In this document: in pieces, positions 52,921 through 63,873 of the stretch
Layout: the number at the start of each line of letters is the position of its first letter
Position numbering within the stretch: position 1 is the first letter of the stretch
From: Acidobacteriota bacterium
Lineage (GTDB): Bacteria; Acidobacteriota; Terriglobia; Terriglobales; Acidobacteriaceae
DNA length: 64,000 nucleotides
Direction of reading: 5' to 3'
Assembly (NCBI GenBank): GCA_003225555.1
Contig: QIAM01000014.1
Coordinates: 51,961 to 115,960 of the forward strand
The notes under the pieces: model-generated
Told to the model about the DNA's origin: nothing
What the model saw: only the letters and a program-made list of their open reading frames with translations
Database searches by the model: none
Made by a program: the position numbers and the translations under genes

Positions 52921-53676
52921 CTAGCGTCCCGCAGCCAGCCGTGTCGCCAGCCGCGATGGCAGATTCGCAGCGTTGATGCGGTCCTGTGCATCTTTCAGAT
53001 TGTACGGAGCACGGTGAAAATGGACGGTCTGCGCCTCCGTGTCGAAAAGCGCGAACGCGGCACGCCAGTCGCCGTCGCGTGGTTGCCCGACTGAACCGGG
53101 GTTGATCAAGTAGCGGGTATCCGATTTCAGTTGTAGTGCGACCGACTCAGCTTGGCCAATGGAACGATATTCGGGCCGGAAGCCGTCGGCAGCGGAGGCA
53201 CTGGCAAAGAAGCCGCCTTGCAGATGCGTGTGGCCGAAAAAGGTCAGCGGCACGGTGAGAGTGATTAGTGGGGCAAGCGCGTCGCCGAGGGACACAACGT
53301 ACCCGTCTTCGTCAATGGGAGAGCCGTGCACCAGCTGCACTTCGGGAAAACCTTCCACCGAGACCGGGCCCTGCGGCAGCGCACGGAGCCACTCCAGATT
53401 CTCGGACGTAAGCTCATCGCGCGTCCAAATGGCCGCTGCGGCCGCCATAGGATTGAAATCGTCGAGATCCAGCAGACCGGTGGCGGCTTTGTCATGGTTG
53501 CCACGAACGAACACTTTGCCCAAGTCGCGACACCGGGAGGTGACTTCATTGGGACTGGCGCCATATCCAACGATGTCTCCCAGATTCACCGCCAGATCGA
53601 AGGAAGGGGCGGCGGCGAGGCAGGCTTCCAGAGCTTCGAGATTGGCGTGGATGTCGCTAAGAAGAAGTATGCGCAC
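52921..53676 (-). CDS. Calcineurin-like metallophosphoesterase (YfcE type), GTG start
   Basis: 251 residues. The metal-binding motifs are RILLLSDIHANLEALEACLA (D..H), AVNLGDIVGYG (GD), VFVRGNHDKAATG (GNHD), LVHGSPIDED and FFGHTHLQGGFF (GHTH). I chose GTG 53676 (VRILLLSDIH) since homology starts there; a longer reading would add 66 unrelated residues. Likely a phosphodiesterase or phosphatase of unknown substrate. It lies about 95 bases downstream of the OppD-type gene. Confidence 0.88.
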   Translation of the reverse strand: MRILLLSDIHANLEALEACLAAAPSFDLAVNLGDIVGYGASPNEVTSRCRDLGKVFVRGNHDKAATGLLDLDDFNPMAAAAAIWTRDELTSENLEWLRALPQGPVSVEGFPEVQLVHGSPIDEDGYVVSLGDALAPLITLTVPLTFFGHTHLQGGFFASASAADGFRPEYRSIGQAESVALQLKSDTRYLINPGSVGQPRDGDWRAAFALFDTEAQTVHFHRAPYNLKDAQDRINAANLPSRLATRLAAGR

Positions 53677-53770
53677 GCAGCACCGGGCAAGTTGCCGATT
53701 ATAGACCCGGCGAGTGCGTGCCGAACGGGAATCCCACAGCAGTCCGGCGTTTCGAACAAACCGATCGTCC

Positions 53771-54841
<1,071 letters not shown>

Positions 54842-54886
54842 GGCTTCATGGTAGCAGTGCCGCCAACCATCGTCCTTCGGACGAAT

Positions 54887-54908
54887 GGACAGCCGAGGGC
54901 GGCTGTCC
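54887..54908. repeat. Palindromic repeat family C, intergenic copy
   Basis: ggacagccgagggcggctgt then cc: perfect 8-bp arms GGACAGCC/GGCTGTCC with a 6-base loop, directly upstream of the OppD-type gene's start at 54841. Confidence 0.7.
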
Positions 54909-54937
54909 CCCCTAAAACCTTTCGTGCCACACTAGCT

Positions 54938-55783
54938 TTATTGTCCCAGGATTAATGGCAGGCCATTCTTGTTGTTGCCGATGACTACCACCTTCGAGTT
55001 CGGGCTCTTGGCCAGGTTTTCCGTGGCTTCGATCCCTTTCCATTCGAGCAGCGAAGGCGTGATGCCCTGCGCGACAATCTGCTGGAAGTCGCGGACGCCT
55101 GCGGCTTCGATGCGCTTGCGTTGCGCCTCCTGCGTTTCTTTTTGCAGGCGGAAGTTCATGGCCAGCGATTCCTGCTCGGCCTGCTGTTTGGCCTCAATGG
55201 CAGCCTTCAGCGTAGCCGGCAGCTGGATGTCGCGCAAAAGTACGTTCTCCACGCTCAGACCGCGCTGGTTCAATTGCGTAGTCAGCTGGTCAAATACTTG
55301 TTTCGCCACCATTTCCCGTTCTCCCGTATACAACGCATTGGCCGAGTGCGAAGCGGTAGCCTCACGGATCGCGGAGCGCAGCAACGGTTCCACGACCACC
55401 GTCTCATAGTCGGCGCCAATCTTCTGAAAGACTTCGGCAGCGCGCTCGGCGTTCAGGTGATAGATGATCGAAGTGTCGAGCGCCATCATCAGACCTTCGC
55501 TGGAGGGAACATTCGCAGATTCCTTAAGCGTCTGCGTCTGCACCGACATTTCGTTGTTGGTCTTCAACGGGCTAATGAGGTGAATCCCTTCCCCGAGCGT
55601 CTCGCCCGTCACTTTGCCGAACAGCGTGAGCACGCCCACTCGACCCGTGCCCACACGGGTCACGGAGCTGAAAAACAAGATCACGAGCAAGAAGGCCGCG
55701 ATTCCCAGGCCTATCAGTCGAAGCAGACCGCGGCCGCCTCCCCCGTCGATGATTCGGCCCCGCGTTGGATCAAAAATTGTCAT
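54938..55783 (-). CDS. SPFH/prohibitin-family membrane protein
   Basis: 281 residues. One N-terminal membrane segment (about 20-42, LLRLIGLGIAAFLLVILFFS) then the SPFH domain: VGVLTLFGKVTGETLGEGIH, MSVQTQTLKESANVPSSEGL, SIIYHLNAERAAEVFQKIGA and the C-terminal IEAKQQAEQESLAMNFRLQK coiled part. It probably forms large membrane rings that scaffold proteases, like bacterial HflK/C-type or prohibitin proteins. ATG 55783 has GGGAGAA eight bases upstream. No partner gene is adjacent. Confidence 0.87.
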   Translation of the reverse strand: MTIFDPTRGRIIDGGGGRGLLRLIGLGIAAFLLVILFFSSVTRVGTGRVGVLTLFGKVTGETLGEGIHLISPLKTNNEMSVQTQTLKESANVPSSEGLMMALDTSIIYHLNAERAAEVFQKIGADYETVVVEPLLRSAIREATASHSANALYTGEREMVAKQVFDQLTTQLNQRGLSVENVLLRDIQLPATLKAAIEAKQQAEQESLAMNFRLQKETQEAQRKRIEAAGVRDFQQIVAQGITPSLLEWKGIEATENLAKSPNSKVVVIGNNKNGLPLILGQ

Positions 55784-55915
55784 GGCAATTCTCCCGGAGA
55801 GATTGTAGGGCGAGCAGGTGCAACAGATAAGTGGCTTGTGAGGAGCGTGGGAATTTCGGTCTTCGGTCTTACGTCCTGAGGAGTGCCGAAAAAACGGATC
55901 TACAATTCTGATTTT

Positions 55916-55982
55916 GAAAGGGCGCGGCTTCCAGCCGCGCCGTTATTGGTCAATTAAAGGTGCGGGCTTTAGCCCCTGAGGG
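55916..55982. repeat. Palindromic repeat family A, copy 2
   Basis: gaaagggcgcggcttccagc then cgcgcc (GGCGCGGCT/AGCCGCGCC), and after a variable middle the small palindrome gggctttagccc before ctgagg. It matches 13391-13456 in both hairpins and ending. Confidence 0.8.
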
Positions 55983-56041
55983 ACGTAGTTTTAGACCGGG
56001 TACCATTGCGTCGCTGAATTTCATCTGCCGCAAGCATCGAC

Positions 56042-56761
56042 CTAAGTCTGCCAGTACTTGTGATCCCGCAAAAAATAATCCTCATTCCAGAAATTCAGCG
56101 CCGTCTTCAGGAACAGCCATCCCACCCGCAAATGCCCCATCCGCTTAAACCGCCGGTTCGTGGTGTAGACGCCGCCGCGCACAATGGCGAAGCGCTTCCG
56201 CTCCACTTGCTGGCTCAGAAGATAGTCCTCCGCGAACAGCACTTGCTCGTGAAATCCGCCGATCTCGCGGAACTTCTTCGTCTCGAACAACATGAACATT
56301 CCGGTCGCAAAAGGACGATGCAAGCAGGACAAGTACTGGAAAAAATCATTTCCCGCGTAGAAGAGGCGGTCAATCCAGCTTCCATCATTGCAGAGGATGT
56401 TTGTAGTCACGCACTGCAGCTGACCACCTTGGGCCCGCTCCATGCACCGCCGCAGCAGCGTGGTATCTGCCAGCTCAATGTCCGCATCCAGAAACAGAAC
56501 ATACTCACTCTCGGCCTGAGCGGCTCCCCGATTGCGGCCCACCGAGGGCATCCCGCCGCGCATCACGCTCACATTCAAGCGGTCGCGAAAGCTCAGCACA
56601 ATTTCGGGCGTGCCATCCGTCGAGTTCGCGTCAGCGACCAACACTCTCGTAGTCGACATCTTCGAGTAGTCCTGCTTCGTCAGCGAAGTCAGCAAGCGCG
56701 GAATCAGCTTCGCCTCGTTCTTCGCCGGAATCACGATAGTCAGCTCGTTCCTGGTATTCAT
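56042..56761 (-). CDS. Family 2 glycosyltransferase
   Basis: 239 residues of the GT-A fold. It begins MNTRNELTIVIPAKNEAKLI and contains LVADANSTDGTPEIV, VGRNRGAAQAESEYVLFLDA with the DxD-type sugar-nucleotide site (LDADIEL), then GSWIDRLFYAGNDFFQYL and ERKRFAIVRGGVYTT. Likely adds a sugar to an envelope polymer or lipid; the donor is unknown. ATG 56761 directly precedes homology. The first 131 bases overlap the 3' end of the metallophosphoesterase gene in another frame, so the two are tightly linked. Confidence 0.88.
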   Translation of the reverse strand: MNTRNELTIVIPAKNEAKLIPRLLTSLTKQDYSKMSTTRVLVADANSTDGTPEIVLSFRDRLNVSVMRGGMPSVGRNRGAAQAESEYVLFLDADIELADTTLLRRCMERAQGGQLQCVTTNILCNDGSWIDRLFYAGNDFFQYLSCLHRPFATGMFMLFETKKFREIGGFHEQVLFAEDYLLSQQVERKRFAIVRGGVYTTNRRFKRMGHLRVGWLFLKTALNFWNEDYFLRDHKYWQT

Positions 56762-57440
56762 GGATGCGTACCCCCTCTTCATCAATCGTCAAATACGTCA
56801 GGCGGGAATCGACCCAGCCGCCCGAGTTGTAGTAATGGATCCCAGCCTGTTCAGTGTGCAACGCCTGGTGCGTATGTCCGCAAAAAATTCGCTCTGCCTC
56901 GTGCTCCCGCGCGTAAGCCAACGCGCCGGACGCCACCTTTGGCGACAATCGCAGCCAGCGGGTGTTCAGCCGGTCAATCAGCCGCGCAATCGGCTTGCTC
57001 CTGAAATCCAGCTTCTGCAACTGCAGATAGAGCGACGTCCCCAGCCGGCTCAGCCTCACCCGGTTCACCTGGAATCCATCAAACTGATGGCCGTGAATTG
57101 CCAGATGCCGTCTCCGGTCGTACTCCCAGGCATATTCCTGATACACCTGCACGCCCACCAGGTGCGACATAATGCTGGTTAGCCCGTGATCGTGATTGCC
57201 TTCCACCCATACCACTTCCACATTCCGCTTGGGATTCGACAGCTTCCGGATGTATCCGAGAAACTTCCAGTGTTCTTTGGTCAGGCGGGCGAAGTTGAGG
57301 TCGGCGAAGATGTCACCCAGCAGGATCAACCGCTGGAAGCGATTCTGTTTAAGTACGCGGGTCGCCTCGCGCGCATGACTCGTCTCTGCCCCCAAGTGCA
57401 GGTCGGAGAGGATCAGCGTGTTGTACGCATGCGGATCCAT
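56631..57440 (-). CDS. Metallophosphoesterase, UDP-2,3-diacylglucosamine diphosphatase-like
   Basis: 269 residues. Metal motifs: TLILSDLHLGAETSHAREAT (D..H), RLILLGDIFADLNFAR (GD), VVWVEGNHDHGLTSIM (GNHD), AIHGHQFDGF and IFCGHTHQALH (GHTH). The length and the YNSGGWVDSRLTYLTIDEEG segment resemble LpxH-type proteins, but this acidobacterial group is variable and lipid A synthesis is only a guess. The last ~40 residues (from about EYQERADYRDSGEERGEADS) are encoded over the start of the downstream GT2 gene. A short palindrome lies upstream of its ATG. Confidence 0.83.
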   Translation of the reverse strand: MDPHAYNTLILSDLHLGAETSHAREATRVLKQNRFQRLILLGDIFADLNFARLTKEHWKFLGYIRKLSNPKRNVEVVWVEGNHDHGLTSIMSHLVGVQVYQEYAWEYDRRRHLAIHGHQFDGFQVNRVRLSRLGTSLYLQLQKLDFRSKPIARLIDRLNTRWLRLSPKVASGALAYAREHEAERIFCGHTHQALHTEQAGIHYYNSGGWVDSRLTYLTIDEEGVRIHEYQERADYRDSGEERGEADSALADFADEAGLLEDVDYESVGR

Positions 57441-57481
57441 ACTCCGGTTGTAGCAGGGGAATGTTATGGAGTGATGAAATG

Positions 57482-57499
57482 TGCACTAAAATTAGTGCA
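57482..57499. promoter_or_regulatory. Perfect inverted repeat upstream of the metallophosphoesterase, possible operator
   Basis: tgcactaaaattagtgca: 8-bp perfect arms TGCACTAA/TTAGTGCA with 2 central bases, 42-59 bases upstream of the ATG at 57440, in a locally AT-rich patch. Regulator unknown. Confidence 0.4.
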
Positions 57500-57563
57500 G
57501 AGGTAACTGCCACGGTAACCCGGCGCCAGGCGTGGGGCCCCTCGAAAGCCCAACGCAGGACTG

Positions 57564-58061
57564 CTACTGCAACGCGTTAAAGGCGGCGCACTGCTGACCG
57601 TCCGGCGGGACCGTGCTGCCTTGTGCATTCGCGTCCACACGAATCACGTGTTTCTCGGTAGAACAGAACCTTCGTCTGCCGCTGCGATCGAAGACTGCCG
57701 GCACTGCACCCACCAAGCAAGATGTGTTTGCCCCATCCGCAGGATCATCGCCCGTCGCCACAAAGTTATATCCGGACTTGTTCCCCCGTGCCAGGGTCTC
57801 GTCCAGTAAACACGCGGTGGCTGCCGATTGTTTGCAAGGCTCGGGCCCACCGAGGTTGGCCAAAGCACGGGCATAGCCGCCATAGGCCAACTGGTATGAC
57901 ATTTCTGCCGCGTCGATGGCTCGGACCGATGCTACCGCGGAGGCTTCGTTAGCGGCGATCTTCGAGTTTGTGAGACAGGGAACCGCAATCGCCGCGATGA
58001 TCAGAATGATCGTGACCACAATTAGCAGTTCAATCAAAGCGAATCCGAACGACGATTTCAT
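57564..58061 (-). CDS. Type IV pilin-like / pseudopilin protein
   Basis: 165 residues. It starts MKSSFGFALIELLIVVTIIL, i.e. a prepilin leader with the cleavage site before Phe in G/FALIE followed by the hydrophobic N-terminal helix. The mature part has two Cys near the C-terminus (DGANTSCLVGA...FCSTEKHVI) that may form the pilin-type disulfide loop. Pilus or type II secretion-like minor pilin is likely. No other pil or gsp gene is in the window. ATG 58061 has a weak ribosome site. Confidence 0.85.
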   Translation of the reverse strand: MKSSFGFALIELLIVVTIILIIAAIAVPCLTNSKIAANEASAVASVRAIDAAEMSYQLAYGGYARALANLGGPEPCKQSAATACLLDETLARGNKSGYNFVATGDDPADGANTSCLVGAVPAVFDRSGRRRFCSTEKHVIRVDANAQGSTVPPDGQQCAAFNALQ

Positions 58062-58185
58062 TTCCAGTGCCTTCCATTGACCGTTCCGCTGCGAAAACCA
58101 CGCACCAAGGGAACGATCTCAGGGAAGCAATTTGCAGGAAAATAACTCGTCGGCTGGCTCAGGGAAGCGCTTTGGGGACAGGAGA

Positions 58186-58461
58186 CTACTTCTGCGACGG
58201 CGGCACGTATTCCTTGGGTACAGCCGATCCTTCCCCAAAGAAGTATTGCTCCAACTGCTTGACGATGACTTCCTGATCCTCACGGCGCGCCGGATTCAGC
58301 CGGTACTCGTTAAGCAGCATCTTGCAGTGTTCCATCCACATTCGCCAGGCTTCCTCGGAGACGCTGTCGTACACTTTCTTTCCCAGATCATTGTCAAATG
58401 GGGGCTCGTCCAAACCAGGCAATTCCTTCTTCAACTTCACGCAAAAGACCGTATGTGCCAT
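58186..58461 (-). CDS. yggX: Fe(2+)-trafficking protein YggX
   Basis: 91 residues, the usual length. The family sequence is clear: MAHTVFCVKLKKELPGLDEP, PFDNDLGKKVYDSVSEEAW and EHCKMLLNEYRLNPARREDQ, with the conserved Cys in HTVFC. YggX protects iron-sulfur clusters and manages labile iron. It lies between the pilin gene and the decayed nucleotidyltransferase; the long reading frame of that pseudogene in the next frame overlaps its start, but only as readthrough. Confidence 0.93.
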   Translation of the reverse strand: MAHTVFCVKLKKELPGLDEPPFDNDLGKKVYDSVSEEAWRMWMEHCKMLLNEYRLNPARREDQEVIVKQLEQYFFGEGSAVPKEYVPPSQK

Positions 58462-58778
58462 ATGCCTTCCTCATACAATTACGGATAAGTTCGTCCGGAC
58501 CTCTAACGGGTTTGCCCGCCCTGTCGGTGCAGCGATTCTTGACCACCACTACTGAGGCTGCCCCATCCTTGCGTTTTTTGCAAGAGCCAGCCCTGAGCGG
58601 TGTATCGTCCGCTGCCGGATTGCAAGCAGGGAAGAGGCGATGACGAGATTTGGTCTGCCGCAAATGTATTCGAGGCCAATTTGGGTTCGCTGGAGTCAGG
58701 CTGAAAACTGCTTGTAGCTCATACCACTCGAGAGTTCGGTGCGCCCAGAGCCCGAATTTGCCAATGTCAGCCTGAGTC

Positions 58779-59575
58779 TTACCACAGAATCTGCTTCCAA
58801 TCCTCACCAGACACCGCTTTGCTGGCCGCTTTTTGGCAAGCCTCTGCTTTTCGTTCGCCGTCAGGCGGTCGGAGATCACGTTGTCTTCGTTGGCCGGATC
58901 GCGCACAGTCATCCTCCGGAAGCGCCTCGCCATGTAGCGGAGAACGGCGAGCACGTTGTCCGCCAGCTGGCCGAAGCGTTGCCCGGCTAGAGCTTCCAGC
59001 ACGGTAAGTTCCAGGGAAAGCGAGGGAAAGTCCAGCGAGTTGCGCTCGCGCCATATCTTCATGGCGCAAATCTCCTGCCCCCGTCCGGAACTCGAGACCA
59101 GGTGGATATGCTGCCCTACATCGGTACGAATCCCGGCCTCAGAATCATTGTGCAGCGTTGTTTCGTGGGCATTGTCATCCACCAGGCACGCTGGGATCAG
59201 ATCTACTTTCACGCCTTTGCGACGAACCCGCATCGCGACCGAATGCGCCTCAGGCTGAAGATTTCGGCCCATCAGAAACTCGAACAGACTCCAGAAGACG
59301 TTGCGCATTTCCATCCCTGGGATGGGCTTCAGCGCGATCAAAAGGTCGATGTCCGTGCACAAGGAGAGGGCCCTGCCCTTGGCGTAGGCTCCAGACGGAG
59401 TCATCCCGCGCAGGTAGTTGGTCCCTCACTCCTTCACCAGAGGCATGACTTCCAGCCCAGCTGCGTGCGCCGCAGACTCCGGCCCGGTGTCGACCCGATG
59501 CTGGTCGATCACCGAGGCCACGTAATGATCAGCGGTGGTGAGCTCAGGAACTAGGAACCTTCCTGAGCGTCCCAT
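58779..59575 (-). pseudogene. Decayed OAS/CD-NTase-like nucleotidyltransferase (nonsense codon plus frameshift)
   Basis: I reconstruct a ~265-residue gene from ATG 59575. The frame reads MGRSGRFLVPELTTADHYVA ... LEVMPLVKE, then TGA at 59426-59428 (codon 50, where TGG is expected), then GTNYLRGMTPSGAYAKGRAL with SLCTDIDLLIALKP, the nucleotidyltransferase site, KVDLIPACLVDD with the third Asp, and DEICAMKIWRE-type helices. Near 58830-58834 a run of five T (A on this strand) should be six; with that base the frame ends RLAKKAASKAVSGEDWKQIL and stops at 58779, as family members do. The GS before the DxD reads GA. Family is 2'-5'-OAS/CD-NTase-like CCA-type enzymes, whose members include defence signalling synthases. 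Confidence 0.7.
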
Positions 59576-59759
59576 CGGCAAGTTGCGGGAATGGTTGAGG
59601 CTACAGCTCAGACCTCGGACCTCAGACCAAGCCTCTTTTCCAACGCCTTCAACGGATTAACTCCAAATTCCACAGTTTTTCCGCAAGCAATGGCGGCTTG
59701 CTATATTCCCTTCAGCCGCTTTCTGTATCACAATTCCTACGGACTACTCCGCCCTTTTC

Positions 59760-61787
59760 ATGGCCAACCCTGGCGATTTCGCGTACACCGTCAAACAGCA
59801 GGCGGACATCGTCCGCATCATCGCTGACTACATCAAGCTGAAGAAAGCTGGGGCGCAAAACTATTCGGGACTATGCCCGTTCCACGGCGAGAAGACCGCG
59901 TCGTTTTCCGTGCATGCGACGCGCCAGTTTTATCACTGCTTTGGCTGCGGAGTTTCGGGGGACGTCTTCAGTTTCGTGCAAAAAGCCGAGAACATTACGT
60001 TCCCTGAGGCAGTCCGGCTCGTGGCGCAAAAACTCGGTATCCCGCTGCCCAAGGCGAACTATTCGAGTCCCGCGGAGGCCCAGGAAGCCCGGCTGCGTTC
60101 CCAGTTGCTGGACGTTCATGAGCGGGCCGTGGCGTTTTTTCAGGAATGCCTGAAGCGTCCCGAAGGAGCGCGAGCGCGGGAGTACTTGCTTGGCCGCGGG
60201 CTGGACGAAAAGACCATTGCGCAATTTCGCATCGGCTACGCCCCCGACTCCGGATTCCTGCTGCGCGACCGCCTGAAAGGCGAATTCAGCGAAGAGGTAC
60301 TGCGCGAGAGCGGTCTGTTCTCCTGGAAGCAGGAAGACAGCGGGCTCCGCGTTCCGGGCTCCGGGCTTCAGCAAGGCGGCTCAAGCAACGACGCGGGTGC
60401 ACCGTCCCTGTCCGTCCGCTCTTTGGACGGACAGGGCGGGGATTTTGACTCGGCTTCGGAACCGAAAGCCGAAAACCGGAAGCCGGAAGACGTTGGACCA
60501 ACGACTAAGGACCAACGACAGACGACCGCTTCCATGTACTCGAAGTTCCGCAACCGGGTGATGTTCCCCATTGCCAGCGAAGCGGGCAAGGTAATCGCCT
60601 TCACAGGCCGTACACTCTCAACCGACGACAAAGCCGGGCCGAAGTATTTGAACTCGCCGGAGACGGCGATCTATTCCAAGGGGCGAGTTCTTTTCAATCT
60701 CGACAAGGCCAAGGAATGGATTCGCAACGAATATGCCATCGTCGTCGAAGGCCAGATGGACTGCATCTCCGTCTACGCCGCTGGTTTCCAAAACGTGATT
60801 GCCAGCTCCGGTACCGCTTTCACCGAGGTCCAGGCCAAGCTGCTCGGGCGGTTCAGCAAGAACGTCGTGGTGAACTTTGATCCGGATACTGCGGGAGCGA
60901 AGGCCACCGAGCGTAGCTTGGGCCTGCTGGTCGAAGAGGAATTTCAGATCAAGGTGCTGACCCTCGAACCGGGCTTCGACCCGGATCTCTATATTCGCCG
61001 CAAGGGCAAAGATGCCTACCGAGAAGCTCTTCGTCATTCCCAACCCTATTTTGCCTACCTGATCGAACGGGCGCGCACCCAGTTCCCAGTCCGCAGCGCC
61101 GAGGGTAAGGACAAAGCTATCAAGCATCTGCTGCCACACATCCAGAGGGTGCCCAGTCGGATTGTCCGCGACGAGCTCGCGCAGGAGATCGCACAAAAAC
61201 TTGGCATCGACTCGGCGGTACTCCGTCAGGAACTGAGGCACGTAGCGGCGACGCGGTCGGCGGCAGTGGTAAAAACTTCTGCCCAGGCGCAAGTCACCGA
61301 CGCCGAGCGTATTCTCATCCGTGCCCTAGCGTCCGCCCGCCAGATGCAGCCCGGCGAAGAGCACCTTTCCGCACGCGACGGCGCTGAGGAAGAATTTGAT
61401 CCCGCCCGGCAAGCCCAGTTCGCGCTCCAGAGCGAAGGTCTGCACCGCGGGCTGGCTACCGAGTCCCTGGCCGAAGCTCTGCTCAACGCCAGCCCCGATG
61501 TTGCCGATGTTCTGGATGTGCCGCGCTCCGAGAGTGAGCGGCGGCTGCTGGCCACAATCTTGCTGAAGGAGGATGAAGACCTCACCGCCGAACTGCTGGA
61601 TCGCGCGGTGAGGGCGCTGCGAAAAATTCACCTCAAGCGCAATCTGGAGCAAGTGCAGCGGCAGCTTCGGTCGACCCAGGGTACAGATCCCGAGCAGCGG
61701 AACTTGCTGTTGCGCGAGGTGGAACGCCTGAGTCGAGCCCTGCGGGACCCCAGCGTGGCCGAAGGAGGCTCGGCAATTGCGGTGTGA
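59760..61787 (+). CDS. dnaG: DNA primase
   Basis: 675 residues. The zinc-binding domain has CPFHGEKTASFSVHATRQ then YHCFGCGVSGDVFSF (about 40-70), and the TOPRIM/RNA polymerase core starts YGKF-type SKFRNRVMFPIASEAGKVIA (about 260) with VVEGQMDCISVYAAGFQN and FDPDTAGAKATERSLGLLVE. The C-terminal helicase-binding region (about 520-675) is Glu/Leu-rich. Between ESGLFSWKQED (about 190) and the core, ~60 extra residues come from inserted repetitive DNA (60341-60530). ATG 59760 is used. It is followed by rpoD, the usual macromolecular synthesis pair. Confidence 0.95.
   Translation: MANPGDFAYTVKQQADIVRIIADYIKLKKAGAQNYSGLCPFHGEKTASFSVHATRQFYHCFGCGVSGDVFSFVQKAENITFPEAVRLVAQKLGIPLPKANYSSPAEAQEARLRSQLLDVHERAVAFFQECLKRPEGARAREYLLGRGLDEKTIAQFRIGYAPDSGFLLRDRLKGEFSEEVLRESGLFSWKQEDSGLRVPGSGLQQGGSSNDAGAPSLSVRSLDGQGGDFDSASEPKAENRKPEDVGPTTKDQRQTTASMYSKFRNRVMFPIASEAGKVIAFTGRTLSTDDKAGPKYLNSPETAIYSKGRVLFNLDKAKEWIRNEYAIVVEGQMDCISVYAAGFQNVIASSGTAFTEVQAKLLGRFSKNVVVNFDPDTAGAKATERSLGLLVEEEFQIKVLTLEPGFDPDLYIRRKGKDAYREALRHSQPYFAYLIERARTQFPVRSAEGKDKAIKHLLPHIQRVPSRIVRDELAQEIAQKLGIDSAVLRQELRHVAATRSAAVVKTSAQAQVTDAERILIRALASARQMQPGEEHLSARDGAEEEFDPARQAQFALQSEGLHRGLATESLAEALLNASPDVADVLDVPRSESERRLLATILLKEDEDLTAELLDRAVRALRKIHLKRNLEQVQRQLRSTQGTDPEQRNLLLREVERLSRALRDPSVAEGGSAIAV
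60406..60436. repeat. In-frame palindrome and repeat block inside dnaG
   Basis: CCCTGTCCGTCC (60406-60417) and GGACGGACAGGG (60425-60436) form a perfect 12-bp hairpin with a 7-base loop. It is the centre of a block of repetitive DNA (60341-60530) that also contains ctccgggcttcag and agccgaaaaccggaagcc and is translated in frame as a linker. Confidence 0.75.
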
Positions 61788-61893
61788 AATGGCTCCAACG
61801 CTTGAAACAAAAATGGCGTCTAAACCATCTAAGTATTTAAGGAAGTTGAAGATAGCGGCGGGTTCGGGAGAGACACGGCAGGCAACTGATAGA

Positions 61894-61942
61894 CGAGACA
61901 GCACTTATGTGCTAATCTCGATAGGTTTGTGCTTCGCGCACA
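61894..61942. other. Tandem hairpins in the rpoD leader
   Basis: Two small stems in the 239-base gap before rpoD: CGAGA..AGCAC-ttat-GTGCT..TCTCG (61894-61920) and TGTGC-ttcgc-GCACA (61928-61942). They may affect transcript stability or translation from the TTG start 85 bases downstream. No promoter motif is assigned. Confidence 0.4.
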
Positions 61943-62026
61943 ATCCTGCAAAACCCTAGAATCCCACCACTGTGACTCTACCACACGCTCCTCGCGGGGC
62001 GAAATTGAGAAGTTTGAGGACACCTT

Positions 62027-63721
<1,695 letters not shown>

Positions 63722-63778
63722 GTCAAGAATTGTCATTCCGGGCGCCTTGTTCTTGGCGCGAGGAATCTGTTTTCGATT

Positions 63779-63805
63779 GGCGCGGCCTCCGGCTGCGCCT
63801 TTTTT
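63779..63805 (+). terminator. Intrinsic terminator after rpoD
   Basis: ggcgcggcctccggctgcgc then ctttttt: 9-bp GC stem with one mismatch (GGCGCGGCC/GGCTGCGCC), 3-base loop and a run of T, 58 bases after the rpoD stop. Confidence 0.75.
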
Positions 63806-63873
63806 CTGTACGCCGCGCATGTTCGACAGCTTGCGGGTGCAAGTCCCGTCCCAACCTGCCCTGAAAATTTCGG

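Noticed and set aside
57441..57563. GEMM-like cyclic-di-GMP riboswitch candidate near the pilin gene
   Set aside because: The region lacks the conserved GEMM core on either strand and lies downstream, not upstream, of the pilin gene.
58394..58778. C-terminal 130 residues of the long nucleotidyltransferase frame
   Set aside because: It runs past the frameshift and overlaps the yggX start; the normal family ending is in the other frame at 58779.
58462..58778. Possible separate gene between yggX and the nucleotidyltransferase
   Set aside because: I saw no motif or ribosome site; the reading frames there look like non-coding sequence.
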